Source of the DNA: Xanthostigma xanthostigma
Lineage: Eukaryota > Arthropoda > Insecta > Raphidioptera > Raphidiidae
Direction: 5' to 3'
Assembly (NCBI GenBank): GCA_963575645.1
Contig: OY754469.1
Span: 50,612,753 to 50,676,752 of the forward strand
Length of the DNA: 64,000 bases
Below, piece after piece: positions 34,700-45,792 of this stretch. A program made the position numbers and the translations under genes. How positions within the stretch are numbered: the first letter of the stretch is position 1; the number at the start of each line of letters is the position of its first letter. A model generated the notes under the pieces. The model made no database searches, was not told where the DNA came from, and saw only the letters and a program-made list of their open reading frames with translations.

Positions 34700-36643
34700 A
34701 TGAGCCTGTTAGAAGGGAAACTAGTTTCTGTTATTTTGCGAGAATATTTGGGTGAACAATATGAAAGAATCGGAAGTTGTATGATGAAAAATGGTGCTGT
34801 TACTCTGCATTTCATTGCTGGAAAAACAAATATTCCAGTCGAAAAAGTTAGTACAGCGTAGCTATTATTAGTTGTTTAGATTTAATTCAGAAAACAATAT
34901 TATTTTAATTTATTGAAAGCCAATTCATAAATTCCAAATAAAGCAAAGTTGCGTACATAAATTTTGCATTAGTTTTTATTAGAAAACGGGGAATATAATA
35001 ATATTTACTATTTTTAAATGTTCTGTAGGTAAAGAAAGCTCTGCGTTTATTTATAAGACACGGATTCGTTACTTTTCAACCAGCTGCAACCAAAAACCAA
35101 GCATGTTATCGCTTGAAATCAAAAAAAGTATTAATGGTTTTGCGATACTGCAGGTAGGTGGAAATAGTTGTAATTGACTATTAATTAATTCAACAGTTTA
35201 ATTGTTTGTGTTTTTGTAGATATGTAGAATGCATAAAAAAACGTTACGGAGCTGACGTAGAAACGGTTTTTGAGGAACTACTTCGAAGAGGTGTTTCACA
35301 GGCGTCCAATATAATTATAAATGCAGCAAGACGAAAGCAATGTGAAGATATTAATTCAGAATTGCCGTTGCTTCGAGACGCATTCGGTACATTGATAAAA
35401 AATCGTTACATAATGAGATATCCATCACCTACGGGTACTGAATCTATACCCGTCTTAAAAGTATATGAAAGCGAGTTATATTGTCCTCTCGAACTGGACA
35501 TCAACGAATTGATAGCAGTTTTTAACAGTGACAAAAATGTAGCAGTCCCCGATGAGAATATTTATTGGAGAATAAATTTCGATAGGTGTCATCAAGAAAT
35601 TAGAGACGAATATTTAATAACGGCAATAAAAGAACGATTCGATGACAATTCTGCGGAATTAATGAAAATTATTTTAAAGCTAATGTATAATTGTACCGAA
35701 CCATGGGCAGACGTATCGAATCCAATTCCGTCATTACAGCTCAAAGATATTATTCGAAAACAAAATAACTTACCGCAGCTTTTACAGTATTTAGATCAAT
35801 ATCTAAATATAATGGGTAAGAATTCGTTGATTTTTAAATTAGCAACGCTGCTTTATTATTAGTTTTTTATTAACGTCGTATTTTCAGTCGAAGATCAAAA
35901 TCATTTTATTAATAAACTGGGCGATTCGTCGGGTGGTCAGTACCAAGTAAATATGAAAGAAGCAATAACTCAGCTTACGTGGGTCACTATAGAAAACATT
36001 GTACTTGAAAAGTATGGCAATAACGCTGCAAGAATATTTCGGTTGGTCAGAGCTCAAAAACGTATTGAATCCGATAGAATACAACCTTTGGTCTTGATAC
36101 CTATAAAGGAGGCAAATCATCTCGCGTACCGGTTATTGGAAGATAACTTTTTACAAATGACGGAATTAAGGCAGTCGCATTCGTTGGGCCCGCAGAAATC
36201 GTTTTTCCTATTTTATATTGACATCGATGAAGTTGTGCGTATGGTACTGAATATGACCTACAAATCTATATATAATATCGAAACAAGGTCGAGGTTTTAT
36301 ACTTCAGAAAATAAAGCCATAATTGACAAGAAACAAAGAGCAGTAGCAGTAGAATTAGATTTAAGGTCAAAGGGAGTTGAAGAGGACGACATAAACGAAA
36401 TTGTAAGTTAACTAAATGATGGAAACACTTTCTTTGTTGTTGTTCTTATAGTAAGTGTTTGGTGATTAATTTTAATATAATTTGTTTTTGTTTTAATAGC
36501 TTGGTGAAATCATTACTCCTGCAGAAAAAGAAGTTTTAAATAAAATAATGCACACAAATACTAAATTGAACACAGCAGCTATTCAGTTAGATGAGACTCT
36601 ATTTTTGTTAGAATTATTCCTACAATATAATCAAAACAAATGA
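34700..36643 (+). CDS. POLR3C: RNA polymerase III subunit RPC3 (POLR3C/RPC62)
   Basis: Five coding exons: 34700-34846, 35029-35153, 35220-35815, 35888-36402 and 36500-36643 (phases 0, 2, 1, 0), 508 residues against about 530 in vertebrates. Recognisable family segments are the N-terminal winged helix (VKKALRLFIRHGFV), MVLRYCRYV(E), DENIYWRINFDRCHQEIRDE, a central LDQYLNIM segment followed by GDSSGGQYQVNMKEA, ARIFRLVRAQKRIE, and the final LDETLFLLELFL helix. RPC3 forms the initiation trimer of Pol III with RPC6 and RPC7 and helps open promoters of tRNA and 5S genes in the nucleus. The loop before DENIYW that is long and basic in vertebrates is short here. Confidence 0.95.
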
Positions 36644-37572
36644 AAACAACACGAGATATTAACAAATGTTATTTATTTTTGTCAAACTGTAAACATTATC
36701 GATACAATCATTTTTAATATATAAAATGTATTTATTTGCAAAACCTAATCCAACAAAAGTCCAAAAAGTAGGTTCAGGTCATTTCTAATCCAGCTGTAAA
36801 AGGTAGGTACAAAAAATTGCATCTATTGCATTCTTATATGTAATTGTTTAGTAGTTGTTTTTTGCACACTGTGTGCGAAATAAATAGCAATAGTTTCTCT
36901 TAGAAAAAATTCGGTGACTAGTATTAATTAAAGACGCATCGCTCTACTATTTATTATAATGAAATTTTAACTATCGCATGTGACGCAAGATAATATTTTA
37001 ATGCGACAAACGCAGATAGCACAGTACTTCCAATTTATATAATCTCAACGGTAATTCTTTGTTTTATCTAGAATTCACCGGTTTCTATTTTATTTCAAGA
37101 GAATTTTGAAGCATAGAAAACATCGCTTTCATCAGAGATAAGTATTTTTAGCTATATAATACTGTCGATGTTAAATAAAATCAAAGCAGAAAATCGACTA
37201 TAGAAAAAAGTGCGCTGAATCGAATGAGCACAAGCGCAGAACTGTATCTCTTCTGGTTTCGAAGTTATGAGCATTTAAAGTTTGAAAATTTCAAACTCGA
37301 TTATCTCCGAATCTAGACTTAACTGATACTGTTCTGATTTGAACCATGTACGATTTGAATTTTGAACTGAACGTACCTTACGTACGTAAAAAAAGTTCAC
37401 GTGGAGTTTAAGTATATGCGTGGAGTGCTAACTATACTGCTAGCAATGGCGTGGAGACAAGTTTTCGCTTTAGTACGCAATACGCATTGTATGGTATTGT
37501 CTCTGTTCTCTGGTACGCATGCCACTGTTCTAGCCGGGAGTAAATTGCGAGAAAAGTAATTGCAAATTTACG
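36644..37572. other. Intergenic between POLR3C and ArgRS
   Basis: Holds the POLR3C 3' UTR side and the ArgRS promoter. A block at 37210-37330 with ATCTCTTCTGG and TTATCTCCGAATC resembles the repeat near 43590-43760. No gene. Confidence 0.4.
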
Positions 37573-40500
37573 ATGCAGAAGTGGTTGGAAAAACGAGAAA
37601 TTATGCGTGGCGAGGTTGCTGAATGTGAAAAAAGAACTGTACAGTCTGTAAGTTACAATTTTATGTTATTTTTATTTTCTTTAATGTATCGACCATAATT
37701 ATATTCTAACCTTAATTTCAAAGAAAATTAAAGTGACATTCTATTTTAGGAATTAGATGTACAATTTTTGACGAAAGAAATCTCGGCGATAAATTCAATA
37801 ATGGATCGAAATTCCGTAACGGTAGAGGATTCCCCTGAAGTTTCCAAACTTCTCATTGAAAATACCAAATTGAAGCATAGATTGAACATTCTAAAACGGG
37901 CAGTAGATGCTGAAGAAACTAAAAGAAAAGAAATAAAACTCGACAATTATTTTCACATGGACAGTATAATTATAATTTTAGAAAACTTATTTGAAAATGC
38001 TATTAAAAGTGCATTTCCACAACTGGAAGACCCACCGATTGTAATTGCAATATCTGGGAACAATCCAAAATTTGGAGATTACCAGTGCAATTCCGCAATG
38101 GCTATATCAAAACTTTTAAGTTCTAAAGGTAATATAATGCTTTTTTCAGAAATGATAATTCAATGTTAAAATTTCAAGTGAATTTTTAGTTATTTGAAAT
38201 GACTGTTTTGTATCTTAAACAGGTGAAAAAATGCCACCGCGAGACATTGCAAACTTAATTGTACAAAATGCATCACCGTGCGAAGCAATCGAGAAATTAG
38301 AAGTGGCAGGCGCTGGATTTATTAACGTATTTTTGAGTCGATCTTCGGGAATTAAAACGCTTACGAACGTTTTAAAATATGGAGTTCAGCCACCACCGTT
38401 AATTAAAAAACACAGAGTATTGGTTGATTTTTCATCACCTAATATTGCTAAAGAAATGCACGTAGGCCATTTAAGGTACCTGATTTATTTATTTTTCTAT
38501 AAAAATATTGAAGTTAACGTTACAAAAATTATGTTCTCAAAAGAAATAAATACAATTTATATATTTGTTGTACATCTTTTATTATTACATTAAAAATGAT
38601 AGTCGTCTTGGTCTCCTATCCAATAAGGAAAATGCGATTTTTTAATTGTAAACATTATGTATAAATTATCGTGGTTTTTCAGATCTACAATTATCGGCGA
38701 AAGTATATGCCGCCTCCTGGAATATCTTGGACACGATGTGATCAGAATTAACCATGTCGGCGATTGGGGCACACAGTTTGGAATGCTGATTGCTCATCTT
38801 CAAGATCAATTTCCTGACTATTTGATTAAATCACCGCCAATCGGTGATCTGCAAGCATTTTATAAAGAATCTAAAAAACGTTTTGACGAAGATCCGGAAT
38901 TTAAGAAAAGGGCCTACGCTTGCGTTGTGAAACTTCAAGCACACGATCCCGATTATATTAAAGGATGGCAGTTAATTTGCGATGTTTCGAGGAAAGAATT
39001 TCGGAAAGTATACGACCGACTCGACATAAAAATAACGGAAAGAGGGGAATCTTTCTATCAGCAGCATATGGAGGCCATCGTGAAAGAATTGGAAGAAGGT
39101 GGATTTTTAGAAGAAGACGAAGGCCGGAAAATAATGTGGGGTGAAAAACTCAAAGCAACAATACCGCTTACGGTCGTGAAATCCGACGGAGGTTTTACGT
39201 ACGATACATCCGACATGGCCGCGATCAAACAACGTCTGCACGAGGAAAAGGCAGATTGGTTAATTTATGTAACCGACTCGGGCCAGGTAATTTTAAAATA
39301 CATTGGTCTCTTTAAAAAAAGTTTGCTTGTTTATTTAATTTTCGTGCTGTTGTTTGTTGTCTTTTTTTATATATATTTAATATGATAAAACGCCTCACGA
39401 AAGCATGTCTGTGAACTTCACTGTGTGCACTGTCCACTTAACTTCAATTTTATTTTTGTTATTTTCTTTCTTTTTATTTCGAGAGCACTTGTACTAATTT
39501 TGCAGTTTTAATTGAATTACGCGTGGCTGGGTACAGCTAGTACATAACAAAAAACTCAGTCGGCTTACAGAAATCAAACAAAACTTGTTTGTGCTCGGAA
39601 ACTTCGACTGTATTTTATTTATTTTTTTTTTTTTGGGCCTGTATCACTCAAAACCAGGGCCCGAGATCCAGCTATTTCTCCGCTCCGGGCAAAATAATAT
39701 TTGCCGCCTTTTACCCATGCGTTGTTCCATAGATGGTGTAATTTTTTTTGTTTAACCATCTTTGAAATTTTCGATGCCGCGCCGCCCTCAATTTTGCCGC
39801 CCCTAGATCGGGCCCTGCTCAAAACGTTTATTAATTAGAATTTTTTTGATGACAGGCAACTCATTTCCAAATAATTGAAAGCTGTGCAAAACGCGTCGGC
39901 ATTTTCAATCCGGAAATTCATCGTATGGACCACGTTGGTTTCGGCGTCGTCCTCGGCGAAGATAAAAAAAAATTTAAAACAAGATCCGGAGACACGGTTC
40001 GTCTGACCGATCTTTTAGACGAAGGTTTGAGGCGTGCGCTCGACAAACTCAAAGAAAAGGATCGGGACGATGTTTTAACTGAAGAAGAATTGAAAGCCGC
40101 CCAAGAATCTGTCGCGTACGGCTGTATTAAGTATGCGGACCTGTCGCACAATAGAAATCATGACTACGTGTTTTCATTCGAAAAGGTATTGCATAACTGA
40201 TACGCTCGAAAATATTATCACACTGGATTACATTCATTTCCGACGTGTAAGAATTAAGATAGAATCATTTAAACATAGTGGATGTGTTTGTTGTTGCTTC
40301 TTTTTGAAGATATTCCTATCAAAGCGATGGAAAATGCATGCTAAAAACAGACTATTTGTGCGCCTTCCATAATTGGGCTTTTGAATGAAATTTTTTTTTG
40401 TCATAAATGGAAACATCGTATATAAGTTTTATAACAAAACTATTTTTCTTTTTTTTATTTTCGTTATAATTCAAAAGTTATATCAAATTAAAAATAAATT

Positions 40501-42770
40501 GTTGTACCCAGTTCCGAGAACGCGCCGACATTTCCCGAACATAATGTGACGTCATAATGTTTTAGTCAATACACAGTAGAAGCCATTGATAGTATACTGC
40601 GTATATACATTTTACCATTATGACGTCACAACTGTCAAAAACAATTTTAGTGCGTTTGCAGTCACGTGATTTTTTTAATATTTTATCAATTTTAAATTGC
40701 TTATAATTAATTTAAAAAAAGTTTTTTAAAAGTTTTTCGCATCGATTATCAATATTATTTATAATAAAGTTTTAAAATACTATAAAAAAATCGATAATTA
40801 TTTTTTTTTCAAAAGCCTAATTGTGATGAAAATCTTCCAAAAGAAGAGACCGAGGAACGCACTCAGTATGTTGATATCGGTCACTACAGTTTTTTGCTGT
40901 ATTATTTGTCCTGGCCTCGATATATTAACACAACCGTTCATACGAATATAACTTTAAAATAGATGTTGGTATTTTCGTTCTTTCGATAATTAATCTTTCA
41001 TTTTTATTAGATGTTGGAAGACAAAGGCAATACAGCAGTCTATTTATTATATGCACTGACAAGGATTCGCTCGATAGCTCGCAATGCCAATCTTTCACCT
41101 GACCGGATAAAAGAAGCTATTACTTCTGTTCCTATATCACTGGACCATGAAAAGGAATGGAAGCTCGGCAAAGTTCTGTTGAGATTTCCGGATGTTTTGA
41201 TTAAAATCACCAAGGATCTGTTTTTGCATAACCTTTGTGAATATGTTTACGAAATTGCTACAACTTTTACGGAATTTTATGATTCTTGCTATTGCATAGA
41301 AAAAGATTCGACAGGTATGTGAAAAAATTAATTATATTTTTTGTGAAAATTTTATGATGTTTTTAGTTATTTTTGCCGCGTTTTGTACCCGATAATATTT
41401 TTAATGTCTAAAAGCAACTTTTGAAATGATCAGTTTACGCCCATTGTAAATACTCTTCATGCAATAAATTTGAATGTTTTTTAAAACGGTGCTAAACTGT
41501 TCTAAGCTATGTGAAACTTTGAGATTTTGTTGTTTTTTCTGCGATCAGACCAACGTCAATAATTGTGTACAGATCTAATTATAAAAATTGGTTGTCTGTA
41601 AAGTCGGTTTACGGACGATAGTTTTACGTGATAACGTATTCCGTAATACATAACCTAAACCTCCCAAAATTTGGTTTCAATCCGCTTATCCTTGGTGTCG
41701 GAATGATAAGAAATGTCAAAAGTGACGTTTGCAACTGTCAAAGTATTATGTTCTAATAATAATTAGTTATTCCAATACTTAACTTAGAAGGCGTTGCATT
41801 TCACAAAATACTAATGTCAAAAAATTGAATTAAACATTAGAAATGCAGCCGTTTTCATGTTAAGACAAGACATACGTTCTCTTCTAATTTCCATGTACGG
41901 CAAACAAAGACAACCGACCGCGTCGCGCCATGCATTAGACAACATTGCATTTATACAGCTATTTTTCTATATAAATTTGTATAAAAAAACTGTTTAGGCA
42001 AATTCTGTTATACGAAATCTATGTAAAATGTTCTCCTCTTTCGTTTAAGACTGGTTTCAAACCGATCTGATTTAAATTGAGCGAGAAATTAGCAAAAAGC
42101 ACGCACAGGGTCAGGCGGAACGTTACGCGTTAGGAACGTTACGACCGTTAGGAACGTTACACTTTTTCGTACATGCAGCCGGTGTTTTATCAATTTATAA
42201 GATTGGTGATTCATCAATTTATAAGACGTTATCACGTCAAAAACTGTGCTGCTTATATTGGAAAGTCAGTTTTTTGCGAACTGCCCTACAAACAAGAGAA
42301 TCCCGCTGAACTGGAGCCGGCTAGTATGGACGTCCTGTTAACCCGGACGGAATTTAAAAAAAAAATAAGCAAGATTCATTATTTAGTTCATGTTGGAGAC
42401 TAAGAAAGTTCAAATTGTTATCGGTAGCTAATTAAACTGCTTTGATTAGCTAATAATAACAATTTGCGCTTTAGTTCTTAGCGCTTGGTTATTAATGTAA
42501 ACTAAGCCAAATTCCATTTAATCCGAACTTTCAACAATCCAGTCTGGATCTGGTCCCATCTAGTCCGGATTAACGGAACTCTACTGTAGTATGTGTATAG
42601 GCATCAAAATAAATTTCCAGTATAACAGGAAGTGAATAAATTGTGTTTTTTATTTTGTAGGTACAATAAAAAATGTCAACATGGGTCGAATTTTACTTTG
42701 TGAAGTGACCGCTGCTGTTCTGGAAAAATGCTTCTACATTCTTGGTCTGAAACCTGTATCACGCATGTAA
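37573..42770 (+). CDS. RARS1: Arginyl-tRNA synthetase, cytosolic
   Basis: Seven coding exons: 37573-37647, 37750-38128, 38223-38475, 38683-39286, 39856-40185, 41011-41314 and 42661-42770 (phases 0, 1, 2, 0, 0, 1), 684 residues. The N-terminus has an extended helical leader as in metazoan ArgRS that joins the multi-synthetase complex. Class I signature HVGH is at about 231-234 ([19 protein letters not shown]). The catalytic core continues with [27 protein letters not shown] and the degenerate KMSKS region ([13 protein letters not shown]). The anticodon-binding domain follows ([16 protein letters not shown]) and the C-terminus [12 protein letters not shown] is conserved. It charges tRNA-Arg in the cytosol. 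Introns 4 and 6 contain mobile elements. Confidence 0.95.
39655..39817. mobile_element. Short hAT-type MITE in ArgRS intron 4
   Basis: The 163-bp element begins CAGGGCCCGA and ends TCGGGCCCTG. A perfect 8-bp duplication CTCAAAAC is at 39647-39654 and 39818-39825. No ORF. Confidence 0.9.
40543..40638. repeat. Short inverted repeat TGTGACGTCATAATG in ArgRS intron 5
   Basis: TGTGACGTCATAATG near 40547 and CATTATGACGTCACA near 40617 form exact arms around about 55 bases. Probably the core of a small MITE. Confidence 0.5.
41588..42238 (+). mobile_element. Repeat family A, copy 3, in ArgRS intron 6
   Basis: The first ~75 bases and the last ~130 bases match the other copies, but the middle (about 41662-42095) is unrelated to that of copies 1 and 2. 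Short A-runs flank both ends. Confidence 0.7.
42535..42592. repeat. Remnant of a pogo-like terminal sequence
   Basis: TCCGGATTAACGGAACTCTACTGTA closely resembles the right end of the 13709-14219 element. No matching left end found nearby. Confidence 0.4.
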
Positions 42771-44034
42771 ATGAAGTTCTCTTTAAAACCCATTTTGTTT
42801 GTCGTTTTTTTTTTATCACTCCATCGAAGTTCCCGAAAAAAAATCGAGCTATTTTAATTATTCCACACCGCAAAAATCTCCATTTATTTGCAATCGGCAA
42901 TGACAAAACAACTGTTTGGTTCTGGAATTTTTTCCATTGTCGTCAGGTTATTGTTCACGGAGTAATTATACATCGTCAATGGGTACGTCTGAATTCTAGT
43001 ATGTTCTAAATTTACCAAGTACCGCAATCCAATGTACACATTATGTGCTTAAAAAAACATTTATTTTTGAACTTATTTATTTTTTTACTGAATCCTATGC
43101 CTCAAAATGGTGGTACTTTGCCAAATCTAGAGATTCCTGAACATCAGCGCTATTAGTGTTCAGAAAATTAGCTATCAGTCAAACTCGTTTTTGTGTATGC
43201 AAAAGTCATAAAAGGTTAATATCTATACTTCGTGAATGATATCTTAGCAGAAACACCTAACATATTGCAATGACGCAGTTCTAGGTTAGGGCATAATATT
43301 TGTCAAGGTACAATTATGAACCATAAATAAATATTAACCAATATATTGAGTATTACACTTATTGTATGAATTTTTTTTCTTTTTGTGTTTAATTTATAAA
43401 TAAAGAAAATGGAATCGTTCCAATCGCTTCTTCATGTTTTATTAAGAAAATTAATTTTACGTTAAAATCACTCATTGGCGCAAGTTTTTAGTGTTTATAC
43501 TAACAGGAAATGACACTCGGAATCAAAAAATAAGATCAACTTTTGGTTCGGTGGGCATTTGAAGTGTGTTTGAACACCGAAGCTACATTCGAACGTCTCT
43601 ATCTCCGAAACGGTAAGAGATACAGACCACCGGGTGCGCTCATTGTATTTAGAATGTCCTTTTCCATCAGCATACCGAATTTGAAACGTATCCGATGCAT
43701 ATTCCTGTCATTCCAGAAAAACACTTGGGACAGGTCTATCTCCGATACGGCAACTGATACAGAGCTACTCATGAGCTCGGAGACTTCAGCGTGTAATTTT
43801 CCATAAGCCTACGGAATTGAATTCGAATGGGTTTGATATAGGTACCTAATATTAAAACATTGTCATATTATATCAAATATAAACATAAATAGAACGATTT
43901 TAAATGAAAATATAGACTTTTTTGTACTCCCCAATTGCAAAATATACTCATTATCACTAAAAATTAAAAAAAAAGCATCATGACAAACTTAACTAAGTAG
44001 CTGTCAAAACCAGACATTTATAAAATTACACGTA
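42771..44034. other. Downstream of ArgRS, unassigned
   Basis: 3' flank of ArgRS. Between about 43580 and 43830 two diverged copies of a ~100-base unit share TCTATCTCCGA(A/T)ACGG. The 87-codon open frame there is a by-product of the repeat. Confidence 0.4.
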
Positions 44035-44237
44035 GCCAATCGCTATAAACCTTGACGAAACCCTAACAGACTTTGCCATCTGTTAAGGATTTGTAAAACT
44101 ACACACTTAAACTACATCTAGTGACTGGCTACATGTAATTTTATAAATGTGTAGTTTGACGAAACCTGAATGCATAACGACATCTGTTAAAATTTTGTCA
44201 AAGCTTGTAGCTTATAATTTTGTGCAGTGTATGTAAC

Positions 44238-44502
44238 TGTGGGGAACCGCAAGCTGGTAAATTAGAAAGTTACCGGCGCGGCACACTAACAAGCACCCAA
44301 GTTCCCTCAATCGCCGTACAGGCGTGAGAGTATTAGTTTTAAGTTTTGAATTTGGTTAGTTACGCTTAACGACAATAATTGTTATTATTTTTGCTTGTGT
44401 ACGTTTTCAGTTTTCTTGAATGAATAAATTTGTATTTTGCATTTAATAGTTATACACGTCTTTTAATAAATAAATATATGTGGCAATACATAAGTCCCCA
44501 CA
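44238..44502 (+). repeat. 5' LTR
   Basis: 265 bp, starting TGTGGGGA and ending TCCCCACA. Contains an AATAAA-type signal near 44425 and 44467. Confidence 0.95.
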
Positions 44503-44506
44503 TAAT

Positions 44507-44524
44507 TGGTGACCCCGACGTGAT
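44507..44524 (+). other. Primer-binding site for tRNA-Trp
   Basis: TGGTGACCCCGACGTGAT, four bases after the LTR, is complementary to the 3' end of insect tRNA-Trp (ending TCGGGGTCACCA). Confidence 0.85.
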
Positions 44525-44643
44525 AAACTTTGTGTGCAAGACACTTTTTGTTCAGAGCGGTCATTGTGATTTTTTTTTCACGTGCACGTAAACAATAAGT
44601 TTTCAAGAAATATTTGTTTACCGTTCAAAACTGATAAAATATC

Positions 44644-45792
44644 ATGCCTAATCTACAACATTCACCTCAACCACCTGCACCAGGTACTGCTGAAGCTGAT
44701 CAATCACATCAAGATAATCTAGACTCGCTTTTGCTTGTTGACACTGCGACTACAACAGCAGCATCATCACAAGGTATTCCTTCGACATCTACGACAACCC
44801 ATCAAGATTGTGCACCACCATTAGCATCACAACCAGGATATTTTCATGTGCCACAAGGTCATACACCTTATCAGTACGGTATGTTTAACCCAGCAGTAAA
44901 TCAAGCCACATCAGGGGATGTGAGAATGAGGTTTCAACCAGCATTACCACCTGGTCAGTTGCCATTTTATCTACCACCTAATCCATATGCTTATCGCGTA
45001 GCAAGAATTGAACGCAAAGAATTACCAAGTTTCTGGCCTGAAAATGTCAAACTGTGGTTCACATCAATTGAAACAACCTTCAACAGCAAGCAAGTTGTAG
45101 ATGATCAAAGCAAATACGAAGCAGTCATTGGCAGGTTAGACCAAGAGCACCTAACTGCCATTGAGCACATAATTAGCAGACCACCTGAGCAAGATAAATA
45201 TAAGACCATCAAAGATGCACTTATTGCTCGATATGCTATGTCTCAAGAGAGTAGCTTCAGAAAATTGGTCTCAGGATTAACTCTTACTGGTAAAAAACCT
45301 TCAGAGCTCTACGCCGAGATGTGTCGTCTTGCTGACAACGCTTTAGATGCTTCATTCATCAGGACATTGTGGTTAGATAGACTACCTAAAGACATTCAAA
45401 TCACCTTGACAGCAGCTGAATCTCTAAATAACAAGGACCTAGCTCTCCTAGCTGATAAAATGACTGAGATTCTCAAGCCCAAGTCAACTGAAGTTAGCAC
45501 AATTGCAGCAGTATCTAGAACTGAACCTCTGAGTGAAATTGCTAAACAATTGCAAACACTCTCTGAGGAGGTGCACAAGCTATCTTTGAGGCTAGATTTA
45601 ATGAGCAATAACGGAGGTAATCGCGGTAGATCGCGTAGTTCAAACTTGAACTCGTCTAGAAGCCGTTCTAAATCTCCTAATTCTAGTGAAAAATTCTGTT
45701 TTTATCACAGATCGTTTGGCGATAAGGCCAAGAAGTGTGTGAGGCCATGTTCATATGAGAGCAACCAGGGAAACGAAACCAACCATCAATAG
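44644..45792 (+). CDS. gag: Retrotransposon gag
   Basis: 382 codons from ATG 44644. The first 110 residues are Gln/Pro/Thr-rich. A capsid-like region follows with a conserved LPSFWPENVKLWF motif (about 126-138), typical of CsRn1-type Gag. A basic Arg/Ser-rich stretch (about 326-345) precedes the nucleocapsid knuckle C352-x2-H355-x9-C365-x3-C369, the CHCC variant rather than the usual CCHC. Gag packages the RNA in cytoplasmic particles. The stop at 45790-45792 overlaps the start of the pol frame by about 34 bases. Confidence 0.9.
   Translation: MPNLQHSPQPPAPGTAEADQSHQDNLDSLLLVDTATTTAASSQGIPSTSTTTHQDCAPPLASQPGYFHVPQGHTPYQYGMFNPAVNQATSGDVRMRFQPALPPGQLPFYLPPNPYAYRVARIERKELPSFWPENVKLWFTSIETTFNSKQVVDDQSKYEAVIGRLDQEHLTAIEHIISRPPEQDKYKTIKDALIARYAMSQESSFRKLVSGLTLTGKKPSELYAEMCRLADNALDASFIRTLWLDRLPKDIQITLTAAESLNNKDLALLADKMTEILKPKSTEVSTIAAVSRTEPLSEIAKQLQTLSEEVHKLSLRLDLMSNNGGNRGRSRSSNLNSSRSRSKSPNSSEKFCFYHRSFGDKAKKCVRPCSYESNQGNETNHQ

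Noticed and set aside
31685..42403. Two similar 76-codon frames (31685-31915 and 42173-42403) starting with the same residues
   Set aside because: They share sequence only because both lie over the right end of family A; each diverges as soon as the repeat ends.
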